64,000 nt of DNA. It comes from Streptomyces sp. NBC_01267. GTDB taxonomy: Bacteria > Actinomycetota > Actinomycetes > Streptomycetales > Streptomycetaceae. The stretch covers positions 5,769,501 to 5,833,500 of the forward strand of contig NZ_CP108455.1 of assembly GCF_036241575.1 (NCBI RefSeq), read 5' to 3'. Positions 57,653 through 64,000 of the stretch are shown piece after piece (the first letter of the stretch is position 1; every line of letters starts with the position of its first letter). Made by a program: the position numbers and the translations under genes. The notes beneath the pieces are model-generated. The model ran no database searches and was not told the origin of the DNA. It worked only from the letters and a program-made list of their open reading frames with translations.

Positions 57653-58706
57653 CCGGGGACGAGTGCGGGGGAGTGCCGAGAGCAGTGGCCGGACGGACTT
57701 GGAGCCCCGGCCGCCCGGCGAACGGGCCCTGCCCACACGGGCCGAGCGACGCAGACTCGCGCGCAAGGTCAAGCGGCGACGGCGCAGTTCCACGGTGAAG
57801 GAGGTACCGGCCCTCCTCGTCTTCGCGGTCCTGATAGCGCTCGTACTCAAGACCTTCCTGGTGCAGGCCTTCGTCATCCCGTCGGGCTCGATGGAGGAGA
57901 CGATCCGGATCGGCGACCGGGTGCTGGTGGACAAACTGACACCGTGGTTCGGTTCGGAACCGCACCGCGGCGATGTGGTCGTCTTCAAGGATCCCGGTCA
58001 CTGGCTGCCGCCGGGGGAGGCGAGGACGACGGATTCCCCGTTCGTGGTCAAGGAGCTCAAGCAGGGCCTCACCTTCATCGGACTGCTGCCTTCCGACGAT
58101 GAACAGGACCTGATCAAGCGGGTCATCGGAGTCGGCGGGGACACCGTGAAGTGCTGCGACAAGAACGGCCAGGTCACCGTCAACGGCGTACCCCTCGACG
58201 AGCCCTATGTGCATCCGGGGAATCCGCCCTCAGAGCTGACGTTCGACGTGAAGGTGCCGGCCGGACGGCTCTTCGTGATGGGGGACCACCGGTCCAACTC
58301 GGCGGATTCGCGCTTCCATCTCGACGGGCCGTACCAGGGAACGGTCCCGGTGAGCGGGGTGGTGGGACGGGCAGTGGTCATCGCATGGCCGTTCGGGCAC
58401 TGGAGCCGGCTCAAGGAGCCGCCCACCTTCTCATCGGTGACGGACGCCTCGGGCTTGCCGTCCGGCGCGGGCGGGACGTCGAATAGTGTGACCTCCCAGG
58501 ATCGGCACCCAATGGGAGAACTCCCGACTCCTGCGGAACTCCCGCTCGTTATGGGAGTGGTGGGCCTGCGTCTCATCGGACGCGGGCGACGGCACGGAGT
58601 GAGGAGTGGATGTGGGGGACGTGGCGGTCGGCGCACGATCCGGACACGAGGAGCCGGAGGACCGGCCCGGATCGCCCGTTGGTGGCGCCGGGACCGAAGC
58701 CTTTGA
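57645..58706 (+). CDS. sipX: type I signal peptidase (second), with long overlapping 3' end
   Basis: Protease of 353 residues. A basic N terminus (RAERRRLARKVKRRRRSS) precedes a membrane helix (52-70), the Ser motif VIPSGSMEETIRIGDRVLVDKL near 78, the Lys motif LIKRVIGVGGDTVKCCDKNG near 155 and GDHRSNSADSRFH near 210. After about residue 285 the frame loses typical sequence, runs 95 nt into sipY and ends in an Arg/Gly-rich tail ([19 protein letters not shown]), longer than the sipX I recall from other strains (about 320). A changed reading frame near the end is possible. Confidence 0.85.
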   Translation: MGNRGRVRGSAESSGRTDLEPRPPGERALPTRAERRRLARKVKRRRRSSTVKEVPALLVFAVLIALVLKTFLVQAFVIPSGSMEETIRIGDRVLVDKLTPWFGSEPHRGDVVVFKDPGHWLPPGEARTTDSPFVVKELKQGLTFIGLLPSDDEQDLIKRVIGVGGDTVKCCDKNGQVTVNGVPLDEPYVHPGNPPSELTFDVKVPAGRLFVMGDHRSNSADSRFHLDGPYQGTVPVSGVVGRAVVIAWPFGHWSRLKEPPTFSSVTDASGLPSGAGGTSNSVTSQDRHPMGELPTPAELPLVMGVVGLRLIGRGRRHGVRSGCGGRGGRRTIRTRGAGGPARIARWWRRDRSL

Positions 58707-59553
58707 CATGGGGCCCTCCGGCCCGGTCGACGGCTCCGGCGAGCACGGCGGAGCCGACGGAGCGGCCGAGGAGAACGAGGCAAGCGGACCGAAGAAGCAA
58801 CGGTCCTTCTGGAAGGAGCTTCCGCTCCTCATCGGCATCGCACTGATTCTTGCTCTGCTGATCAAGACATTTCTGGTCCAGGCGTTCTCGATCCCCTCCG
58901 ACTCGATGCAGGACACGCTGGAGCGTGGCGACCGGGTACTGGTCGACAAGTTGACTCCATGGTTCGGATCGGAGCCGGAGCGTGGCGAGGTCGTGGTGTT
59001 CCACGACCCGGGCGGCTGGCTCGAAGGCGAGCCCGCGGCGCATCCGAACGTGGCCCAGAAGTTCCTCAGCTTCATCGGCCTGATGCCGTCGGCCGAGGAG
59101 AAGGACCTGATCAAGCGGGTGATCGCGGTCGGCGGTGACACGGTTTCGTGCAAGGCGGGGGGCCCTGTCGTCGTCAACGGCAAGGCGCTCTCCGAGAAGT
59201 CGTACATCTTCCCCGGCAACACTCCCTGCAACGACCAGCCGTTCGGCCCGATCCATGTGCCCAAGGGCCGGATCTGGGTGATGGGCGACCACCGTCAGGA
59301 CTCGCTGGACTCGCGCTACCACCAGCAACTGCCGGGCGGCGGCACGGTCTCCAACAAGGAGGTCGTCGGACGGGCCTTCGTCGTGGCCTGGCCGGTCAAC
59401 CACTGGACGTGGCTGGGGATCCCCAGCACCTTCGACCAGAAGGGCATCAACGCCGCTGCGGCGATGGGACCCGGGGCGTTGGGTCTCGCAGGTGCCCTGC
59501 CGATCGTGATCCGCCGCAGGCGCAAGCTGACCCGTGAGGGTACTGCCGGGTAG
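58612..59553 (+). CDS. sipY: type I signal peptidase (third)
   Basis: Protease of 313 residues. An acidic N terminus is followed by a membrane helix (LPLLIGIALILALLIKTFLVQAF, about 70-92), the Ser motif SIPSDSMQDTLERGDRVLVDKL, the Lys motif LIKRVIAVGGDTVSCKAGG and GDHRQDSLDSRYH. A second hydrophobic segment (AAAAMGPGALGLAGALPIVI) lies near the C terminus, so it spans the membrane twice. The GTG at 58612 has GAGGAG 5 nt before it; the GTG two codons earlier overlaps that site. The start lies inside the sipX frame. Confidence 0.88.
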   Translation: MGDVAVGARSGHEEPEDRPGSPVGGAGTEAFDMGPSGPVDGSGEHGGADGAAEENEASGPKKQRSFWKELPLLIGIALILALLIKTFLVQAFSIPSDSMQDTLERGDRVLVDKLTPWFGSEPERGEVVVFHDPGGWLEGEPAAHPNVAQKFLSFIGLMPSAEEKDLIKRVIAVGGDTVSCKAGGPVVVNGKALSEKSYIFPGNTPCNDQPFGPIHVPKGRIWVMGDHRQDSLDSRYHQQLPGGGTVSNKEVVGRAFVVAWPVNHWTWLGIPSTFDQKGINAAAAMGPGALGLAGALPIVIRRRRKLTREGTAG

Positions 59554-59597
59554 GGTGCCCTCCCAGATGTCGATCTCCGATGCGGGGGAGCCCTGGG

Positions 59598-60344
59598 ATG
59601 AGCGGAACGGTACGTACGAGTGACGGCGGCGGCCGGCTCGGCAGCGCGCTGTCGGGTCTGGCTGTGGCCGTCGGCTGTGTGCTCTTTCTCGGAGGGTTCG
59701 CCTGGGGAGCGGTGGAGTACAAGCCGTACACCGTGCCGACCGACTCGATGACCCCGACCGTCAAGGTGGGGGACCGGGTACTGGCACAGCGAATAGACGG
59801 CAGCGACGTGCACCGCGGAGACGTGGTGGTCTTCAAGGATCCCGACTGGGGCGACGTGCCCATGCTGAAGCGGGTGGTCGGGACCGGCGGGGACGAGATC
59901 GCCTGCTGCGACTCCCGGGGCCAGCTGACCATCAACGGCAAGGGGATCGCAGAACCGTATCTCCAAGCCAATCCGCTGACCAAGGGGCGGGCCTCGGCGG
60001 TCGACTTCACCGCGAAGGTGCCGGAGGGCCAGCTCTTCCTGCTCGGCGACGAGCGCACCAACTCGATGGACTCGCGCGTCCATCTCCAGGACGCGGACCA
60101 CGGAGCCGTGCCGCGCTCGACGGTGACCGGCCGGGTGGACGCTATCGCGTGGCCGTTGAGCGGCGGGGTGCTGGAGCGCCCGAAAGGGTTCGCCGCGCTG
60201 CCGGGCGGGGTCTCGCAGCCGGGGCCGCTGAAACTGGTGCTGGGCGCGGTGCTCGCCGGGGCCGTGCTGATCCTGGGCGGGACCGCGTACGGGCCGGTGG
60301 CGCGACGGCTGGGACGGAAAAAGGTGACTGCTGGTGTCGGCTGA
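59598..60344 (+). CDS. sipZ: type I signal peptidase (fourth)
   Basis: Protease of 248 residues, membrane helix near the N terminus (SGLAVAVGCVLFLGGFAWGA), Ser motif TVPTDSMTPTVKVGDRVLAQR, Lys motif PMLKRVVGTGGDEIACCDSRG, GDERTNSMDSRVH in place of the usual GDNR/GDHR, and a second membrane segment near the end (LVLGAVLAGAVLILGGTAYGP). ATG at 59598 with GGGGGAG upstream. The last codons overlap the start of the Nudix gene. Confidence 0.88.
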   Translation: MSGTVRTSDGGGRLGSALSGLAVAVGCVLFLGGFAWGAVEYKPYTVPTDSMTPTVKVGDRVLAQRIDGSDVHRGDVVVFKDPDWGDVPMLKRVVGTGGDEIACCDSRGQLTINGKGIAEPYLQANPLTKGRASAVDFTAKVPEGQLFLLGDERTNSMDSRVHLQDADHGAVPRSTVTGRVDAIAWPLSGGVLERPKGFAALPGGVSQPGPLKLVLGAVLAGAVLILGGTAYGPVARRLGRKKVTAGVG

Positions 60345-60846
60345 GCCGGCGGCGGAGTCGCCGGGAGCGTTGCGCAGGGTCGCGCGCGTGATTCTGCTCG
60401 ACCCCGAGGACCGGATCCTGCTGATGCACGGGTTCGAGCCCGCGGATCCGGCGAGTACCTGGTGGTTCACACCGGGAGGCGGCGTCGAGGAGGGCGAGAG
60501 CCACGAAGAGGCCGCGCTGCGCGAGGTGCGGGAGGAGACCGGGATCGCCGGCATCGAGCTCGGGCCCGTGCTCTGGACGCGGGTGTGCTCGTTTCCGTTC
60601 GACGGGCGGCGCTGGAACCAGGACGAGCAGTACTTTCTCGGTCGAACCATGCAGACGGACACGGCCATGGACGGGCTGACGCCGCTGGAGCAGCGCAGTG
60701 TCGCGGGTCTGAGGTGGTGGACTTCCGCCGAACTGTCCACGACGCGTGAGACGGTGTACCCGACCAAGCTCGCCGGGCTGCTGCGCACGCTGCTCGACGA
60801 GGGTCCCCCGGTTGCGCCGGTGGTTCTGGCCCCGGAAATCGTGTAG
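60334..60846 (+). CDS. Nudix hydrolase
   Basis: Hydrolase of 170 residues for nucleoside-diphosphate-linked compounds. The Nudix box GGVEEGESHEEAALREVREETGI (residues about 49-71) is complete, with the REVREE metal ligands. N-terminal RRVARVILLDPEDRILLMHG forms the first strands. Substrate unknown. GTG start overlaps the last 11 nt of the signal peptidase gene, so it belongs to that operon. Confidence 0.9.
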   Translation: MSAEPAAESPGALRRVARVILLDPEDRILLMHGFEPADPASTWWFTPGGGVEEGESHEEAALREVREETGIAGIELGPVLWTRVCSFPFDGRRWNQDEQYFLGRTMQTDTAMDGLTPLEQRSVAGLRWWTSAELSTTRETVYPTKLAGLLRTLLDEGPPVAPVVLAPEIV

Positions 60847-60902
60847 GGGTGCGGAGGACCGGCGCACAATAGGGGGACGCACGGCTGAAGGGGAACATGC
60901 CA

Positions 60903-61211
60903 ATGAGCGCCGAGGACCTCGAGAAGTACGAGACCGAGATGGAGCTGAAGCTCTACCGGGAGTACCGCGACGTCGTCGGTCTGTTCAAATATGTGATCGA
61001 GACCGAGCGGCGCTTCTACCTCACCAATGATTACGAGATGCAGGTGCACTCGGTGCAGGGGGAGGTCTTTTTCGAGGTGTCGATGGCGGATGCCTGGGTC
61101 TGGGACATGTACAGGCCGGCCAGGTTCGTCAAGCAGGTGCGGGTACTCACGTTCAAAGACGTGAACATCGAGGAGCTCAACAAGAGCGATCTCGAACTTC
61201 CGGGTGGCTGA
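60903..61211 (+). CDS. DUF2469 family protein
   Basis: Acidic protein of 102 residues conserved in actinobacteria: MSAEDLEKYETEMELKLYREYRDVVGLFKYVIETERRFYLTN, then DAWVWDMYRPARFVKQVRVLTFKDVNIEELNK. Function unknown. The ATG at 60903 lies 9 nt after AAGGGG; the ATG two codons earlier is too close (3 nt). Gene order nudix-DUF2469-yraN-yifB-dprA is typical of actinomycetes. Confidence 0.92.
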   Translation: MSAEDLEKYETEMELKLYREYRDVVGLFKYVIETERRFYLTNDYEMQVHSVQGEVFFEVSMADAWVWDMYRPARFVKQVRVLTFKDVNIEELNKSDLELPGG

Positions 61212-61295
61212 GTTGTCCACAACCGGCGAGTAGTCCACCAAGATCCACTCACTGGAGGCCCGCGCGGCACAGTCGGTACCGGAGGTGGTGCCGAT

Positions 61296-61655
61296 ATGAA
61301 CGCACGGGGGGCACTCGGGCGGTACGGCGAGGAGCTGGCGGCAAGGACGCTGGCCGGGGCCGGAATGACCGTCGTCGAGCGGAACTGGCGGTGCAGGGCC
61401 GGCGAGATCGACATTGTGGCGCGCGACGGCGACGTACTGGTCGTCTGTGAGGTCAAGACCCGCAGGGAAGGCTCCTTCGAGCATCCGATGGCAGCCGTCA
61501 CCCCGGCCAAGGCCGAGCGGCTGGTCCGTCTCGCCGAGCGCTGGCTCGCGGCCCATGGCGGGGCGCCACCCGGCGGGGCACGGATCGACCTGGTCGGCGT
61601 GGTGCTGCCGAAGCGCGGGGCGCCGCTGGTCGAGCATGCGCGAGGGGTGGCCTGA
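61296..61655 (+). CDS. UPF0102/YraN-type nuclease-fold protein
   Basis: Protein of 119 residues with a PD-(D/E)xK-like core: [54 protein letters not shown]. The E, D, and ExK residues (GEIDIV, CEVKTR) are those of the nuclease fold; the biochemical role is not known. GGAGG lies 10 nt before the ATG. The next gene starts 1 nt after its stop. Confidence 0.92.
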   Translation: MNARGALGRYGEELAARTLAGAGMTVVERNWRCRAGEIDIVARDGDVLVVCEVKTRREGSFEHPMAAVTPAKAERLVRLAERWLAAHGGAPPGGARIDLVGVVLPKRGAPLVEHARGVA

Positions 61656-61656
61656 C

Positions 61657-63279
61657 ATGGGCTTCGCACGCGCGTGTTCGGTGGCGCTCGTCGGTGTCGA
61701 AGGTGTGGTGGTGGAGGTCCAGGCGGATCTGGAGCCGGGCGTTGCCGCTTTCGCACTGGTGGGACTGCCGGACAAGAGCCTGGTCGAGAGCAGGGACCGG
61801 GTCAGGGCCGCTGTGGTGAACTCCGGCGGCGAGTGGCCGCAGAAGAAGCTCACCGTCGGGCTGAGCCCGGCATCCGTACCGAAGAGCGGCAGCGGGTTCG
61901 ATCTTGCTGTGGCCGTGGCCATCCTGGGCGCGGCCGAGCGGATCGACCCCCGCGAGATCGCCGACCTGGTGCTCATCGGGGAACTGGGTCTCGACGGCCG
62001 GGTCCGGCCGGTGCGCGGGATCCTGCCCGCCGTGCTGGCGGCGGCGGAGGCCGGATACCGCCAGGTCGTCGTGCCGGAACAGACTGCGGGGGAGGCATCG
62101 TTGGTGCCGGGGATCTCGGTCCTCGGAGTGCGGAGCCTGCGGCAGCTCATCGCCGTTCTGACCGGCGAACCGGTCCCCGAGGAGGCTGCTCCCGCGGAGG
62201 GGCGGCCCGACTCGATACTGGCCGGGCTGATGATGCCGGGCGCCGGCGCGGGTACCGGACTGGCTTCGGGCACAGGGCACGGCAGCGGTCCCGAACTGGC
62301 GGATGTGGCCGGGCAGGCGGCAGCACGCAAGGCGCTGGAGGTCGCGGCCACCGGAGGGCACCACCTGCTGCTGCACGGACCGCCGGGCGCGGGGAAGACG
62401 ATGCTGGCCGAGCGGTTGCCGGGCATCCTGCCGACGCTGACCCGGCGTGAATCCCTGGAGGTGACGGCGGTGCACTCGGTGGCGGGCATTCTGCCGCCGG
62501 GGGAGCCGTTGGTCAGGACGCCGCCGTACTGCGCCCCGCACCACTCGGCGACGATGCAGTCGCTCGTCGGCGGAGGCAACGGACTGCCCAGGCCGGGAGC
62601 GGTATCGCTGGCTCACCGAGGGGTCCTCTTCCTGGACGAGGCTCCTGAATTCTCGGTTCGCGCTCTCGATGCCCTCCGCCAGCCGCTGGAGTCGGGGCAC
62701 GTGGTGGTCGCGCGCAGCGCCGCAGTGGTGCGGCTGCCCGCCCGATTCCTGATGGTGCTGGCGGCCAACCCCTGTCCCTGCGGCCGGCACACGCTGACCG
62801 GCGCCGGGTGCGAATGCCCGCCGTCCGCGGTCCGGCGTTACCAGGCCAGGCTCTCCGGCCCGCTCCTCGACCGGGTGGACCTCAGGGTCGAGGTCGAGCC
62901 GGTGCGCCGCTCCGATCTGATGGGGCAGGGGGACGCGGGTGAGTCGACGGCAGCCGTCGCCGACCGGGTGCGGGAAGGCCGGGAACGGGCGACCGCGCGG
63001 CTGATCGGTACGCCGTGGACCACCAACAGCGAGGTACCGGGCCACGAGTTGCGGACGCGCTGGACGGTCGCACCCGGGGCGCTCGCCGTGGCGGAACGGG
63101 ACATGGAGCGGGGGCTGCTCACGGCCCGCGGCCTCGACCGGGTGTTACGGGTCGCCTGGACGGTGGCCGATCTGGCGGGCCGCGACCGGCCGGGCGCTCC
63201 GGATGTCGGGCTGGCCCTCCAACTGCGAACCGGGGTGGACCGGGGGGCGCTGGCGGCTTCGGGAGGCCGGGCCGGATGA
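61657..63279 (+). CDS. YifB/ComM-family Mg-chelatase-like AAA+ ATPase
   Basis: Protein of 540 residues. N-terminal ChlI-like domain (GFARACSVALVGVEGVVVEVQADLEPG, LVGLPDKSLVESRDRVRAAV), then AAA+ core with Walker A LLHGPPGAGKTMLAERLPGI near residue 245 and Walker B VLFLDEAPEF near 322; a Cys-rich loop (NPCPCGRHTLTGAGCECPP) near 370 is family-typical. ComM of Vibrio is a branch-migration helicase for transformation; the actinobacterial role is open. Next to dprA, as usual. Confidence 0.94.
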   Translation: MGFARACSVALVGVEGVVVEVQADLEPGVAAFALVGLPDKSLVESRDRVRAAVVNSGGEWPQKKLTVGLSPASVPKSGSGFDLAVAVAILGAAERIDPREIADLVLIGELGLDGRVRPVRGILPAVLAAAEAGYRQVVVPEQTAGEASLVPGISVLGVRSLRQLIAVLTGEPVPEEAAPAEGRPDSILAGLMMPGAGAGTGLASGTGHGSGPELADVAGQAAARKALEVAATGGHHLLLHGPPGAGKTMLAERLPGILPTLTRRESLEVTAVHSVAGILPPGEPLVRTPPYCAPHHSATMQSLVGGGNGLPRPGAVSLAHRGVLFLDEAPEFSVRALDALRQPLESGHVVVARSAAVVRLPARFLMVLAANPCPCGRHTLTGAGCECPPSAVRRYQARLSGPLLDRVDLRVEVEPVRRSDLMGQGDAGESTAAVADRVREGRERATARLIGTPWTTNSEVPGHELRTRWTVAPGALAVAERDMERGLLTARGLDRVLRVAWTVADLAGRDRPGAPDVGLALQLRTGVDRGALAASGGRAG

Positions 63280-64000
63280 ACGGGGACGTGGGCGACGGCG
63301 AGCGGCTGGCGCGCGCCGCGCTGACCCGGGTGATCGAACCCGGAGACGAACAGGGCGGGCGGTTGCTGCGGCAGTTCGGAGCCGTGGAGTTGTGGCGGCG
63401 GCTCCGCACCACGGCGGGTGACGTGCGGGAGCTCTCCGGGGGTGAGAGAGCCCAGCGTTCGGAAGAGGGCGAAGGGGTGCCGCTCCCGCGGGTGAGCGCC
63501 CGGCGACTGAGCGGGTATCGGCTTCGGGCCGCCGCGGCGGAACCGGAGCGGGACCTGACGGCCGCAGCGGCCGGTGGCGGGCGGTTCATCTGTCCCGGCG
63601 ACCAGGAATGGCCGGGCCAGCTCGACGACCTGGGCGATGCCCGGCCGATCGGGCTGTGGGTGCGGGGCCGTCCCCATCTGCGGATATGGGCGCTGCGCTC
63701 GGTCGCGGTGGTCGGGGCCCGCGCGTGCACGGCGTACGGCGCGCACATGGCCGCAGCCATGGGGTCGGGGCTCGCCGAGCTGGGCTGGGTGGTGGTGTCC
63801 GGAGCCGCGTTCGGGGTGGACGGCGCCGCGCACCGTGGTGCGCTCGCCGCGGGCGGGGCCACGATCGCGGTGCTGGCCTGTGGCGTGGACACGGTCTATC
63901 CGCGTGGCCACGCCCAGATGATCGGCCGCATCGCCGAACAGGGGCTGATCATCAGCGAGTTGCCCCCGGGAGACCACCCCTCGCCGAGCCGCTTCATTCT
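63276..64000 (+). CDS. dprA: DNA-processing protein DprA (3' end outside window)
   Basis: Partial protein: about 241 residues visible. N-terminal SAM-like part (ERLARAALTRVIEPGDEQGGRLLRQFGAVELWRRL), then the Rossmann-like DprA fold (RSVAVVGARACTAYGAHMAAAMGSGLAELGWVVVSGAAFGVDGAAHRGALAAGG, CGVDTVYPRGHAQM, ISELPPGDHPSP). Loads RecA on single-stranded DNA in transformable bacteria; conserved but less understood in Streptomyces. ATG overlaps the yifB stop by 4 nt. Confidence 0.95.
   Translation, partial: MNGDVGDGERLARAALTRVIEPGDEQGGRLLRQFGAVELWRRLRTTAGDVRELSGGERAQRSEEGEGVPLPRVSARRLSGYRLRAAAAEPERDLTAAAAGGGRFICPGDQEWPGQLDDLGDARPIGLWVRGRPHLRIWALRSVAVVGARACTAYGAHMAAAMGSGLAELGWVVVSGAAFGVDGAAHRGALAAGGATIAVLACGVDTVYPRGHAQMIGRIAEQGLIISELPPGDHPSPSRFI

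Noticed and set aside
59316..62579. Open frame of about 3.3 kb on the minus strand across sipY to yifB
   Set aside because: It lies antisense to six well-identified genes, has Arg/Pro/Ser-rich composition and no motif. Long antisense frames are normal in DNA with such high GC3.

Overview
The window is high-GC actinobacterial DNA with the gene content and order of a Streptomyces core chromosome. Starts are often GTG, genes overlap by 4 nt, GC3 is very high, and markers such as ndgR-leuCD, hupS with a lysine-rich tail, nsdA, amtB-glnK-glnD and four tandem signal peptidase genes are present. From memory of Streptomyces coelicolor, the order corresponds to its gltX-to-dprA segment. Genus is well supported by content; species cannot be told from the sequence alone.

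Layout. 1-6.6 kb: 3' end of gltX, a HAD phosphatase, a five-gene tRNA-Gln/tRNA-Glu array, the IclR regulator ndgR divergent from leuCD, a small unknown gene and hupS. 6.6-13.6 kb: coenzyme F420 gene cofC/fbiD, plsC-gpsA-ddl, a lipoprotein, an Lrp-type effector-binding protein, thiL-thiD and rpmB. 13.8-23.4 kb: DAK2-domain protein, recG, rsmD-coaD, a DivIVA-like coiled-coil protein with a Gln/Pro/Tyr-rich tail, yceD(DUF177)-rpmF-rnc-mutM, then an HxlR regulator. 30-36 kb: CAP-domain membrane protein, acyP, a small coiled-coil gene and smc. 36-50 kb: glucose permease, LLM monooxygenase with an NCS1 permease, ftsY, a Prim-Pol protein, nsdA, the GlnR-type operator with amtB-glnK-glnD, and ffh. 50-64 kb: methyltransferase, an archaeal/eukaryotic-type proS, a SprT-like protein, the ribosome operon rpsP-khpA-rimM-trmD-rplS, four signal peptidases, a Nudix hydrolase, DUF2469, yraN, yifB/comM and the start of dprA.

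The accessory part is about 6.7 kb, from 23388 to 30054. It carries integrase, excisionase and a RepSA-type rolling-circle initiator, as in actinomycete integrative and conjugative elements (AICEs), plus a GntR regulator overlapping a HAD phosphatase gene, two small unknown genes and a DUF4145 protein. No FtsK-like transfer gene and no spd genes are present, so it looks like a reduced, non-self-transmissible element. An 11-bp repeat at both edges coincides with the last codons and stop of the CAP-domain gene, which suggests integration into that 3' end with restoration of the frame. A 150-nt nested inverted repeat in its only long non-coding stretch may be a replication origin or a structured RNA. 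A TTA codon at the start of its replication operon suggests bldA control.

Other points of interest are an extra low-complexity segment of roughly 100 residues in the Smc hinge, a second-type ProRS, a probable CTG start for yceD, a SipX reading frame running about 95 nt into sipY, and a 25-bp perfect hairpin after ffh. Positions and motifs were read by eye. Family names come from recognised motifs, not from searches.
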